NCBI GenBank assembly: GCA_022767745.1
Contig: JALENN010000005.1
Span: 248,001-312,000 of the forward strand
Direction of reading: 5' to 3'
Length of the DNA: 64,000 nt
From: Alistipes sp.
GTDB lineage: Bacteria; Bacteroidota; Bacteroidia; Bacteroidales; Rikenellaceae
The translations under genes were made by a program, and so were the position numbers. This document shows positions 1-8,421 of the stretch, piece by piece (position 1 is the stretch's first letter; each line of letters starts with the position of its first letter). The notes under the pieces were generated by a model that was given only the letters and a program-made list of their open reading frames with translations, did not search any database and was not told where the DNA came from.

Positions 1-1
1 G

Positions 2-1171
2 CACGACACCGCGGGACGCTTCACCAAACGCACGGTATTCAGCGGCTGGGATGTATTCCGCAGCCAGATGCCCCTGCAGACGATCATCAACCCGCAGGTG
101 GTGGACGACCTTCTCGCCTCGCTCATAACGCTTGCCGACGAGAGCGGCAACGGCTATTTCGAGCGGTGGGAGTTCCTGAACGCCTATTCGGGCTGCATGT
201 TCGGCAACCCGGCGCTGACGGTGCTTGCCGACGCCTACATCAAGGGCATCCGCAACTACGACGTCGAGCAGGCATACCGCTATGCGGTCAATACGTCGGA
301 GCGTTTCAGCAACGGCGACCTGGGCTACACGCCCTCCGACCAGTGCATATCGCACACGCTCGAGTACGGCTATGCCGACTGGTGTCTTTCGCGTCTGGCG
401 GAGGCTCTGGGCAAGGATGACGACGCCCGCAAGTATGCCCTCAAGGGACAGGCCTACCGCAACATATTCGATGCCGGGAAGGGGTGGTTCCGCCCCCGCC
501 GCGCCGACGGCAGCTGGGCACCGTGGCCCGAGAATGCCCGCACGACCGAGTGGTACGGGTGTGTCGAGGCCAACCCTTACCAGCAGGGGTGGTTCGTGCC
601 GCACGACGTGGAGGGCATGGTCGGCCTGATGGGCGGTCGCGAGGCTGTGCTGGCCGACCTGAAGGCCTTCTTCGACAATACGCCCGAGAACATGCTCTGG
701 AACCAGTACTACAACCATGCCAACGAGCCGGTGCACCTCGTGCCGTTCCTCTTCAACCGCCTCGGCGAGCCGTGGATGACGCAGAAGTGGACGCGTACGA
801 TCTGCCGCAACGCCTACGCCAACCGCGTGGAGGGCATCGTCGGCAACGAGGATGCGGGACAGATGTCGGCGTGGTATGTGCTTGCCGCGGCGGGCATACA
901 CCCCGCCTGCCCGGGCGATACGCGCATGGAGATAACGAGTCCCGTCTTCGACCGCGTGGAATTTTCGCTGGACCCGCGCTACTATGCCGGCAAGCGGTTT
1001 ACCGTGGTGGCGCATGACAATTCGGCGGAGAATGTCTATATTCAGCGCGCCGTGCTGAACGGCCGAGAACTGACGGCGTCGCACATCGATTTTGCCGACA
1101 TCGTGGCGGGCGGTACGCTCGAACTCTACATGGGCGCCGAGCCCAACACCGAATGGGGCGTGGGGGAGTGA
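2..1171 (+). CDS. GH92 alpha-mannosidase, C-terminal part (5' truncated by window edge)
   Basis: The reading frame is open from base 2, so the gene begins upstream of the window. The visible 389 residues are roughly the C-terminal half of a family whose members are about 700-800 residues long. GH92 hallmarks are the segment FSGWDVFRSQMPLQ at the start and the motif GNEDAGQMSAWYVLAAAG near residue 280, the conserved (N/E)D-GQMSAWY region that contributes catalytic and calcium-site acids. The family comprises calcium-dependent exo-alpha-mannosidases acting on N-glycan or yeast mannan linkages, usually periplasmic or surface-exposed in Bacteroidales. The linkage specificity and the signal peptide cannot be judged from this part. 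The gene converges on proA, with a strong hairpin between them. Confidence 0.93.
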   Translation, partial: HDTAGRFTKRTVFSGWDVFRSQMPLQTIINPQVVDDLLASLITLADESGNGYFERWEFLNAYSGCMFGNPALTVLADAYIKGIRNYDVEQAYRYAVNTSERFSNGDLGYTPSDQCISHTLEYGYADWCLSRLAEALGKDDDARKYALKGQAYRNIFDAGKGWFRPRRADGSWAPWPENARTTEWYGCVEANPYQQGWFVPHDVEGMVGLMGGREAVLADLKAFFDNTPENMLWNQYYNHANEPVHLVPFLFNRLGEPWMTQKWTRTICRNAYANRVEGIVGNEDAGQMSAWYVLAAAGIHPACPGDTRMEITSPVFDRVEFSLDPRYYAGKRFTVVAHDNSAENVYIQRAVLNGRELTASHIDFADIVAGGTLELYMGAEPNTEWGVGE

Positions 1172-1193
1172 CCCCGGCCTCGGGAAGAAATGG

Positions 1194-1227
1194 CGACGCG
1201 GGCGGAAGTTTCCTTCCGCCCGCGTCG
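1194..1227. terminator. Bidirectional terminator hairpin between GH92 and proA
   Basis: A perfect 15-bp inverted repeat (arms 1194-1208 and 1213-1227) with a four-base loop lies between two convergent genes. It is placed to end transcription of both the GH92 gene and the proB-proA transcript. No long T-run follows on either side. Confidence 0.8.
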
Positions 1228-1243
1228 TTGTCGTCGGTGCGGG

Positions 1244-2512
1244 TTATCTGGGACGGGTCTGGCCGTCGCCCTCGATTATGTACTTGTAGGTCGTAAGCTC
1301 GGGCAGGCCCATCGGACCGCGCGCATGGAGCTTCTGTGTCGAGATGCCTATCTCGGCGCCGAATCCGAACTCGCCGCCGTCGGTGAACGACGTGGGCAGG
1401 TTGACATATACGCAGGCGGCATCCACGCCCCGCGTGAAGAGGCGGGCTGCGGCGCTGTCCTCGGTGACGATGGCCTCGCTGTGGCGCGACGTGTAGCGCT
1501 CGATATGCTCCATTGCCTCCTCTATCGACCCTGCGGTGCGCAGCGCCATGCGGTAGTCGAGGAACTCCGTTCCGTAGGCCTCCGCTGTGGCGTGGCGCAG
1601 CAGCGACGCGGGGTAGGAGCCTTCGAGTGCGGCGTATGCCTCCCCGTCGGCGAGTATCTCGACATTCTCGGCCGCCAGCGGCGCGCAAATCGCGGCTAGG
1701 TCGGCCAGACGGTCGCGGTGGACGATGAGGCAGTCGAGGGCGTTGCATACGCTCACACGGCGTGTCTTGGCGTTGAGGACGATGTCGCGGCCCTTGGCCG
1801 TGTCGCCAGCGCGGTCGAAGTATATGTGCACGACGCCCGCGCCAGTTTCGATCACCGGTATGCGTGCGTTCTCGCGCACGAAGCGTATCAGGCCGCGGCC
1901 GCCGCGCGGGATGACCACGTCGACCAGCCCTTCGGCGTGCAGCAGCGCGTCGGCCGCCTCGCGCTCCGACGGCAGCAGCGTGAAGGCCGCCTCGTCGATG
2001 CCCTCGGCACGGAGTGTCTGGCGTATTATGTCGGCCGCAGCCTCGTTGGTGTGGCGGGCTTCGCTGCCGCCCTTGACGATGGAGGCGTTGGCCGTCTTGA
2101 GGCAGAGGGCGAAGACGTCGAGCGTGACGTTGGGACGTGCCTCGCAGATCACGCCCACGACGCCGAACGGCACGCGCACCTTGCTTATCGTCATGCCGTT
2201 GGGACGGCTCCAGCGCTCCATCACCTCGCCCTGCGGGGCGTGCAGCGCCGCTACCTGCTCCATGCCGCGGGCGATGTCGTCGATGCGTGCGGGCGTGAGC
2301 TTCAGGCGGTCGTACATGGGTGCCTCGGGCGACATGGCGGCCAGGTCGGTGGCGTTGGCCGCCATCAGGCGGTCGGCATTGCGGCGCAGCGCGGAGGCGG
2401 CGTGCCGCAGGGTGCGGTCGAGCGCGTCGGTGTCGGTCGCCGCGAGTGTGGCGGCGGCGCGGCGGGCGGCGCGGAAAAGGGTGTCGTATTGTGTATGTGA
2501 AGTCGTTTCCAT
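1244..2512 (-). CDS. proA: Glutamate-5-semialdehyde dehydrogenase
   Basis: The 422-residue protein has full family length (E. coli ProA is 417). It carries out the NADPH-dependent reduction of gamma-glutamyl phosphate to glutamate-5-semialdehyde, the second step of proline synthesis, in the cytoplasm. Visible marks are FGVVGVICEARPNVT (about 116-130), the conserved IPRGGRGLI (about 201-209) and the catalytic cysteine C256 in RVSVCNALDC. The gene starts 12 bp after the proB stop, so the two are one operon and probably translationally coupled. The 3' end converges on the GH92 gene with a shared terminator hairpin. Confidence 0.97.
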   Translation of the reverse strand: METTSHTQYDTLFRAARRAAATLAATDTDALDRTLRHAASALRRNADRLMAANATDLAAMSPEAPMYDRLKLTPARIDDIARGMEQVAALHAPQGEVMERWSRPNGMTISKVRVPFGVVGVICEARPNVTLDVFALCLKTANASIVKGGSEARHTNEAAADIIRQTLRAEGIDEAAFTLLPSEREAADALLHAEGLVDVVIPRGGRGLIRFVRENARIPVIETGAGVVHIYFDRAGDTAKGRDIVLNAKTRRVSVCNALDCLIVHRDRLADLAAICAPLAAENVEILADGEAYAALEGSYPASLLRHATAEAYGTEFLDYRMALRTAGSIEEAMEHIERYTSRHSEAIVTEDSAAARLFTRGVDAACVYVNLPTSFTDGGEFGFGAEIGISTQKLHARGPMGLPELTTYKYIIEGDGQTRPR

Positions 2513-2524
2513 TTCGTGTGAGGG

Positions 2525-3616
2525 TTATTCGATGTAGAGGTAGTCGTAGTGTATGACGGGCTTCAGGCCGCGTCGTCCCTTGTTGCGCTCGACGGCGTCG
2601 CTGTCGCATGCCGCACGTCCCACGCCTATGCGGGTGCCGTCGGCGGTGACGATGCGGACGATGTCGTCCTTCTCGAACGCGCCCTCGGTGCCCACAACGC
2701 CTACGGGCAGTATGCTGGCCCCCTTGCTGCGGCCTATGGCCTCGGCCGCGCCCTGGTTGATGACGATGGCGCCCTTGGCGAAGCCCTCGCTGCTGGCGAT
2801 CCACCGCTTGATGGTCGAGGAGGGTGTCGGCGAGGGGACGAAACGTGTGCAGACGGCCTCGTCGGGTGTCGTCACGATGGCGGTGAGGATGCCGTCGCGG
2901 CGGCCGTTGGCGATGACCGTCTCGATGCCCTCGGCGGCGGTGCGCGCCGCCACGCGGTGCTTGGTGACCATGCCGCCGCGGCCGGCCGACGAACGCGTCG
3001 TGTCGATATATCGCGTCAGGTCGGTGTGCGGTTCCACGCGGCGTATTATGCGCGAGGCGGGGTCCGACGGCGAGCCGTCGTAGATGCCGTCGATGTTGCT
3101 CAGGATGATGAGCAGGTCGGCGTCCATCATCGCCGCCACCAGACCCGACAGCTCGTCGTTGTCGGTGAACATCAGCTCGGTGACCGAGATGGCGTCGTTC
3201 TCGTTGACGATGGGTATGACGCCGCATGCGAGCATCGTCTCCATGCAGTTGCGCTGGTTGAGGTAGTCGCGGCGCGTGGAGAGACTCTCCTTGGTGGTGA
3301 GTATCTGTCCGCAGACGATGTCGTACTGCCCGAAGAGGTCGTAATAGCGGTCGATGAGCCGTACCTGGCCCACGGCCGAGTATATCTGGCGTGCCGATAC
3401 GGCGTCGAGTCTGCGGCCCAAGTCGCGCAGCAGCCCGCGTCCCGAGGCCACGGCGCCCGACGACACCATTATGATCTCGATGCCGGCGGCGTGCAGCGCG
3501 GCGATCTGGTCGACGAGGGCCGATATGCGGGTGGTGTCGGGCGTGCCCGTGGGCTGGGTGAGCACGTTGCTGCCGATCTTCACCACGATGCGTTTGTAGG
3601 AGGGTGATTTCTGCAT
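2525..3616 (-). CDS. proB: Glutamate 5-kinase
   Basis: This is the first enzyme of proline synthesis, phosphorylating L-glutamate with ATP. The amino-acid-kinase start (KRIVVKIGSNVLTQPTG) and MVSSGAVASGRGLL are clear, and the C-terminal third (about 285-355) is a PUA domain, as in full-length bacterial ProB. An upstream in-frame ATG at 3661 would add 15 residues, but it lies inside the hairpin at 3651-3682. I therefore chose the ATG at 3616, which gives 363 residues, close to the E. coli length of 367. The gene lies upstream of proA in one operon and 72 bp downstream of the response regulator. Proline feedback inhibition is typical of the family; nothing in the sequence tests it. Confidence 0.96.
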   Translation of the reverse strand: MQKSPSYKRIVVKIGSNVLTQPTGTPDTTRISALVDQIAALHAAGIEIIMVSSGAVASGRGLLRDLGRRLDAVSARQIYSAVGQVRLIDRYYDLFGQYDIVCGQILTTKESLSTRRDYLNQRNCMETMLACGVIPIVNENDAISVTELMFTDNDELSGLVAAMMDADLLIILSNIDGIYDGSPSDPASRIIRRVEPHTDLTRYIDTTRSSAGRGGMVTKHRVAARTAAEGIETVIANGRRDGILTAIVTTPDEAVCTRFVPSPTPSSTIKRWIASSEGFAKGAIVINQGAAEAIGRSKGASILPVGVVGTEGAFEKDDIVRIVTADGTRIGVGRAACDSDAVERNKGRRGLKPVIHYDYLYIE

Positions 3617-3650
3617 TGGCGTAACGAATGTGTATGCTGTTGTAACAAGC

Positions 3651-3682
3651 CGGCGCGGCATCCCGTTCCGGGAGCCGCGCCG
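3651..3682 (-). terminator. Hairpin between response regulator and proB
   Basis: GC-rich inverted repeat: nine-base outer arms (3651-3659 and 3674-3682) continue inward with one bulge around a three-base loop. It lies just after the response regulator stop codon on the minus strand and before the preferred proB start. Only a weak T-stretch follows, so it could be a terminator or an RNA processing/stability structure. Confidence 0.6.
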
Positions 3683-3688
3683 CAGGGG

Positions 3689-4351
3689 TTATTCGGCGGG
3701 TTCGAACTTGTATCCCACGCCCTTGACCGTGACGATGTGCTGTTCTCCGATCTTCTGGCGCAGTTTGCGTATGTGCACGTCGATGGTGCGGTCGCCCACG
3801 ACGACCTTGTCGCCCCAGACGCGGGAGTAGATCTCCTCGCGCGTGAAGAGCTTGCCGGGCTGCGAGTGCAGCAGCTCGAGCAGCGCGAACTCCTTGCGCG
3901 GCAGCACGAGCGTCTGGTCGCCCTTGCGCACCTGGTAGTGCTCCTTGTCGATGACGATGGGTGCCTCCGATTCGGTGGGGGTGATGCGCTTGAGAATGGC
4001 CTGCACGCGGCTGCGCAGGATGTTCATCTTGATGGGTTTGTTGATGAAGTCGTCGGCGCCGACGTCGTAGCTCTGCAGCTGTGTCTCCTCGCTGCCCACG
4101 GCCGAGAGGAATACCACCATCACGTTCTTGAGCGAGGGGGCGTTGCGTATGGCGCGGCAGGTGTCGATGCCGTCGAGTACGGGCATGAGCATGTCGAGCA
4201 GGATGAGGTGCGGCTTGACCTTGAGTGCCGTCTCCAGCCCTTCGGCCCCGTTCTGCGCCGTGAATACTTCGTAGCCGTCGCGCTCGAGGTTGTATTTCAC
4301 GAACTCGAGGATGTCGGTTTCGTCGTCGATAAGCAGTATGCGGTATCCCAT
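3689..4351 (-). CDS. OmpR/PhoB-family response regulator (RprY-like)
   Basis: The 220-residue protein has a receiver domain (1-120) with acidic pocket D9/D10, phosphoacceptor D53 in LLDMLMP and the conserved lysine in NKPIK. A winged-helix DNA-binding domain follows (about 130-218), ending VKGVGYKFE, typical of OmpR/PhoB. It is probably a transcription factor activated by a sensor kinase. No histidine kinase is encoded beside it in this window, so its partner lies elsewhere. The resemblance to RprY of Bacteroides is a family-level guess. A promoter -7 element lies 18 bp upstream of the ATG, giving a very short leader. Confidence 0.93.
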   Translation of the reverse strand: MGYRILLIDDETDILEFVKYNLERDGYEVFTAQNGAEGLETALKVKPHLILLDMLMPVLDGIDTCRAIRNAPSLKNVMVVFLSAVGSEETQLQSYDVGADDFINKPIKMNILRSRVQAILKRITPTESEAPIVIDKEHYQVRKGDQTLVLPRKEFALLELLHSQPGKLFTREEIYSRVWGDKVVVGDRTIDVHIRKLRQKIGEQHIVTVKGVGYKFEPAE

Positions 4352-4369
4352 AGCGAATCGAATTTTCTA

Positions 4370-4377
4370 CAAATATA
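4370..4377 (-). promoter_or_regulatory. Promoter -7 element of the response regulator gene
   Basis: TATATTTG on the minus strand matches the Bacteroidetes -7 consensus TAnnTTTG and sits 18 bp upstream of the response regulator ATG. It is divergent from the DUF349 promoter 45 bp away. No clear -33 TTTG is seen. Confidence 0.6.
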
Positions 4378-4421
4378 TGAATTTCCGCCCGAAAAAGCGG
4401 CTGCCGATCGGATAAATTCAC

Positions 4422-4429
4422 TATATTTG
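4422..4429 (+). promoter_or_regulatory. Promoter -7 element of the DUF349 gene
   Basis: TATATTTG matches TAnnTTTG exactly and lies 46 bp upstream of the DUF349 start codon. The flanking TTCAC...CAC bases also occur in the repeated promoter elements at 38.1-38.3 kb and, in part, at 63.6 kb. Confidence 0.6.
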
Positions 4430-4475
4430 CACAATTATGTACCACTACGCGTGGTTATCATTAAATTGAGAAGCG

Positions 4476-6533
4476 ATGGCTATTGAAAATTCCAACCGTG
4501 AGATTCGCATGGAATCGCTCAGCGAGGCTGAAGATAAGCGAAGCACTGTAGCCGAAGAGATCGGCGGTATGCAGAATGAAGTCGAGGAGAACGTGACGCC
4601 GGATGAGCCGGCGTCGGTCCAGGCACCAGCCGCAGAGGCGGAGAGTGCCTCCGAAACGGACGTACAGCCGGAGCCGGAAGCCGCTGCGCCGGCCGTCGCC
4701 GAGAGTCCCGAGGAGCCTGCAGCCGAGCCGGAGGCCGATGCCGAGCCCGCTGCCGACGACGAGTCGGCGGCCGCCGTATCGGAGGATGACCTGAGCGGCA
4801 AGAGCAAGGAGGAACTCGTCGATATGTTCGCCACGATGCTCGAGACCCGCCCCGTGCAGACGCTGCGCAAGAGCATGGAGGCCATAAAGGTAGCCTTCTA
4901 CAAGTTGCACCGCGCCGAGGCCGATGCCGCGCGCAAGGCGTTCGAGGCACAGGCCGCCGAGGGCGAGGAGTTCGTGCCCGCGGTCGATGCGCTGGAGGTG
5001 CGCCTGAAGGATCTCTTCAAGGAGTATCGCCGTCGCCGCGACGAGTACATGGCCAACATCGACAGCATCAAGGAGGAGAACCTCAAGGCCAAGCTGGCCA
5101 TAATCGACGAGCTGAAGGAGCTGGTCAACTCGGATGAGACGCTGAACCACACCTTCGCCAAGTTCCGCGACCTGCAGCAGCGCTGGAAGGAGATAGGCGT
5201 AGTGCCGCAGCAGAACGTGAAGGATCTGTGGGAGACCTACAACCTGCATGTGGAGAACTTCTACAACTTCATCAAGATAAACAAGGAGCTGCGCGATCTC
5301 GACCTGAAGAAGAACTACGAGCAGAAGCTGCAGCTCTGCGAGCAGGCCGAGGCCCTTATCACCGAGCCTTCGACGGTGGAGGCGTTCCACAAGCTGCAGA
5401 AGCTGCACGACGAGTGGCGTGAGACGGGACCCGTCGCCAACGAGTACAAGGAGGTGCTGTGGGACCGCTTCAAGGCCGCTTCGACGCGCATAAACAAGCA
5501 GCATCAGGAGTATTTTGAGCGTATCAAGCAGGAGCAGCTGAAGAACCTCGAGCTGAAGACCGACCTGTGCGAGAAGACCGAGGCCCTGGCCGAGCAGCCC
5601 TACTCGACGCGCAAGGAGTGGAACAAGGCCAACGACCGCCTACTCGAGATACAGAAGATATGGCGTACGATAGGCTTCGCCCCCAAGAAGGACAACACGC
5701 GCATCTACGAGCGTTTCCGTGCCGCGTGCGACAAGTTCTTCGAGGCCAAGCGCGAGTTCTACGCCGGCGTGAAGACCGACATGGAGCACAACCTGCAGCT
5801 CAAGACCGAGATATGCGAGGCCGCCGAGGCTCTGCAGGAGAGCGGCGAGTGGAAGCAGGCTACCGAGGAGCTTATCGCGCTGCAGGGCAAGTGGAACAAG
5901 ATAGGCCCCGTGCCGCGCCGTTACTCGGACCAGATATGGAAGCGTTTCCGCGCTGCGTGCGACCGTTTCTTTGAGCGCAAGTCGCAGCACTTCTCGCAGG
6001 TCGAGGGCGAGCATGAGGAGAACCTCCGCCGCAAGCTGGCGCTTATCGAGGAGATGCGCGCCGCCGATGTCAAGGCCGGCGGCTACGACGTGATAAAGGA
6101 TTTCCAGCGTCGCTGGAGCGAGATAGGGTTCGTGCCCATCAAGCAGAAGGAGGCGGTGCAGAAGAGCTACAAGGAGGTTGTCGACGCCATGTTCGACACG
6201 CTGCGCGGCTCGGAGCGCGACCGCTCGATGTCGCGGTTCCGCGACCGCCTGCAGTCGATCAAGTCGCCTGCCGACAAGCGCCTGCGCAGCGAACGCGAGC
6301 GCCTCTACAACAAGGTCCGCCAGCTGGAGCAGGATATCGCCCTGCTGGAGAACAACGTGGGCTTCTTCTCGAAGTCGAAGAACGCCGAGGCCGTCGTGGC
6401 CGACATACGCGAGAAGATCGCGGCCTCGAAGCAGCAGTTGCAGGACCTTATCGAGAAGGTGCGCATGATCGACAGCCACGCTGCCGAGCAGTCGCAGGAG
6501 AACAAGGAGGAGGACCGCGGGACGAGAGATTAG
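4476..6533 (+). CDS. DUF349 repeat protein
   Basis: A 685-residue cytoplasmic protein (no signal peptide or membrane segment). Residues 1-110 are acidic, Ala/Glu/Pro-rich and probably disordered. The rest is charged and helical and contains five copies of the DUF349 core W-x-E/T-x-G-x-V/A-P (RWKEIGVVP, EWRETGPVA, IWRTIGFAP, KWNKIGPVP, RWSEIGFVP), spaced about 70-80 residues apart. A coiled coil follows (about 605-665). DUF349 proteins are common in Bacteroidetes and have no established function. The gene stands between a divergent response regulator and pyrG and is followed by a hairpin, so it is probably monocistronic. Confidence 0.88.
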   Translation: MAIENSNREIRMESLSEAEDKRSTVAEEIGGMQNEVEENVTPDEPASVQAPAAEAESASETDVQPEPEAAAPAVAESPEEPAAEPEADAEPAADDESAAAVSEDDLSGKSKEELVDMFATMLETRPVQTLRKSMEAIKVAFYKLHRAEADAARKAFEAQAAEGEEFVPAVDALEVRLKDLFKEYRRRRDEYMANIDSIKEENLKAKLAIIDELKELVNSDETLNHTFAKFRDLQQRWKEIGVVPQQNVKDLWETYNLHVENFYNFIKINKELRDLDLKKNYEQKLQLCEQAEALITEPSTVEAFHKLQKLHDEWRETGPVANEYKEVLWDRFKAASTRINKQHQEYFERIKQEQLKNLELKTDLCEKTEALAEQPYSTRKEWNKANDRLLEIQKIWRTIGFAPKKDNTRIYERFRAACDKFFEAKREFYAGVKTDMEHNLQLKTEICEAAEALQESGEWKQATEELIALQGKWNKIGPVPRRYSDQIWKRFRAACDRFFERKSQHFSQVEGEHEENLRRKLALIEEMRAADVKAGGYDVIKDFQRRWSEIGFVPIKQKEAVQKSYKEVVDAMFDTLRGSERDRSMSRFRDRLQSIKSPADKRLRSERERLYNKVRQLEQDIALLENNVGFFSKSKNAEAVVADIREKIAASKQQLQDLIEKVRMIDSHAAEQSQENKEEDRGTRD

Positions 6534-6556
6534 TCGCGGCATAAGTCATTACGTAT

Positions 6557-6584
6557 GGTCGGGTCCGCTGCGGCGGGTCCGACC
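6557..6584 (+). terminator. Terminator-like hairpin after the DUF349 gene
   Basis: A 12-bp inverted repeat including two G-T pairs, with a four-base loop (TGCG), begins 24 bp after the DUF349 stop codon. No T-run follows, so termination is likely but not certain. Confidence 0.6.
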
Positions 6585-6640
6585 GTGCGGTGAAATATGG
6601 ATTGAATAGTAATGTTGTAAGATATAAATTAGGAACTCTG

Positions 6641-8299
6641 ATGAAATTAGACAAGCCAAAGTACATCTTCGTCACGGGAGGTGTCGCATCGTCGCTGGGT
6701 AAGGGTATCATCTCGGCGTCGGTGGCGCGTTTGCTTCAGGCACGCGGTTATTCGGTCACGATCCAGAAACTCGACCCCTACATCAATGTCGATCCGGGCA
6801 CGCTCAACCCCTACGAGCACGGCGAGTGCTATGTCACCGAGGACGGAACGGAGACCGACCTCGACCTGGGCCACTACGAGCGTTTCACCTCGATAACCAC
6901 TACCCACGACAACAACGTCACCACGGGTAAGATCTACCAGTGCGTCATCGAGAAGGAGCGCCGTGGCGAGTTCCTCGGCAAGACGGTGCAGGTGATTCCC
7001 CACATCACCGACGAGATCAAGCGCCGCATACAGCTGCTCGGCACCACGAAGAAGTACGACGTCATCATCACCGAGATCGGCGGTACGGTGGGCGACATCG
7101 AGTCGTTGCCGTTCATCGAGTCGGTGCGCCAGCTGCGCAACCAGCTCGGTTACCGCAACTCGGCCCTCATACACCTTACGCTGATCCCCTACATGGCCGC
7201 CTCGGGCGAGCTGAAGACCAAGCCCACGCAGCACTCGGTCAAGGAGCTGCAGTCGGCGGGTCTGCAGCCCGATGTGCTGGTGCTGCGTACGGAGCACCCC
7301 CTCTCGGACGAGGTGCGCCGCAAGGTGGCGCAGTTCTGCAACGTCACGCCCGACGCCGTTGTGGAGTCGATCGACGTGCCGACGATATATGAGGTGCCTC
7401 TGCGCATGCACGCCCAGCATCTGGACGAGGTGCTGCTGTCGAAGCTCGGCGTGGAGAGCCACGAGGAGCCTGATATGACAGCGTGGAGCGAGTTCGTCGA
7501 CAAGGTCAAGCATCCGAAGCACAAGGTCGAGATAGCGCTGGTGGGCAAGTACACCGAGCTGCCCGATGCCTACAAGTCGATCTGCGAGTCGTTCATTCAC
7601 GCCGGCGCGGCGAACAACTGCAAGGTGAAGCTTACGTACGTCAATTCGGAGAAGATCACCCGCGAGAACGTGGCCGAGACGCTGGGCCGCATGGCCGGTG
7701 TCGTGGTGGCTCCGGGCTTCGGTAATCGCGGTATCGAGGGTAAGATCGAGGCAGTGCGCTATGCCCGCGAGAACAAGGTTCCCTTCTTCGGAATATGCCT
7801 CGGCATGCAGAGTGCCGTCATCGAGTTCGCACGCAACGTGCTGGGGCTGCACGACGCCCACTCGAGCGAGATGGAGCAGACGAAAAACCCCGTCATCGAC
7901 CTTATGGAGGAGCAGAAGGGTATCACGGCCAAGGGCGGTACGATGCGTCTGGGCGGCTATCCCTGCCTGCTGAAGCATGGCACGCATGTATATGAGGCCT
8001 ACGGCAAGGATCTTATCGTGGAGCGCCACCGTCACCGCTACGAGTTCAACGGCGCCTATCTGCCTCAGTTCGAGGCTGCCGGCATGATCGCCGCAGGTAC
8101 CAATCCAGAGACGGGCCTGGTGGAGGTTGTCGAGTTGAAGGACCACCCCTGGTTCGTAGGTACGCAGTACCACCCCGAGTACAAGAGTACGGTTGCAACG
8201 CCGGCACCGCTGTTCGTGTCGTTCGTGCGCGCGGCCATGACCTACGCCGAGGCCAACGGACTCGAGCAGACCGTAACGGAGGAGAAGGCCGAGGCATAG
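6641..8299 (+). CDS. pyrG: CTP synthase
   Basis: Makes CTP from UTP, ATP and glutamine in the cytoplasm. The N-terminal synthase domain begins KYIFVTGGVASSLGKGI, the P-loop and lid region. Further marks are GTVGDIES and the class I glutamine amidotransferase nucleophile in FFGICLGMQ, with the C-terminal His-Pro-Glu (QYHPEYKS). An upstream in-frame ATG at 6590 would add 17 residues with no family counterpart and would begin just after the DUF349 hairpin. The ATG at 6641 gives 552 residues, close to E. coli PyrG (545). The tail ends in a short acidic extension. yidC follows after 122 bp. Confidence 0.97.
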   Translation: MKLDKPKYIFVTGGVASSLGKGIISASVARLLQARGYSVTIQKLDPYINVDPGTLNPYEHGECYVTEDGTETDLDLGHYERFTSITTTHDNNVTTGKIYQCVIEKERRGEFLGKTVQVIPHITDEIKRRIQLLGTTKKYDVIITEIGGTVGDIESLPFIESVRQLRNQLGYRNSALIHLTLIPYMAASGELKTKPTQHSVKELQSAGLQPDVLVLRTEHPLSDEVRRKVAQFCNVTPDAVVESIDVPTIYEVPLRMHAQHLDEVLLSKLGVESHEEPDMTAWSEFVDKVKHPKHKVEIALVGKYTELPDAYKSICESFIHAGAANNCKVKLTYVNSEKITRENVAETLGRMAGVVVAPGFGNRGIEGKIEAVRYARENKVPFFGICLGMQSAVIEFARNVLGLHDAHSSEMEQTKNPVIDLMEEQKGITAKGGTMRLGGYPCLLKHGTHVYEAYGKDLIVERHRHRYEFNGAYLPQFEAAGMIAAGTNPETGLVEVVELKDHPWFVGTQYHPEYKSTVATPAPLFVSFVRAAMTYAEANGLEQTVTEEKAEA

Positions 8300-8421
8300 C
8301 CGGCCGAGAGCGATTCCCGTGCCGGGCGCGCCGCATAGCGTGGCGCAAACCTGCGCGGTATCCGATTAGTAACCCGTGGCGGTGAGTTGCCGCCAGGCTA
8401 AATATCGAATAGAGACGAGAA

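Noticed and set aside
999..4445. Very long antisense open frame (over 1100 codons) across proA, proB and the response regulator
   Set aside because: It runs opposite three certain genes and has the Arg/Pro/His-rich composition of a high-GC shadow frame, with no family motifs.
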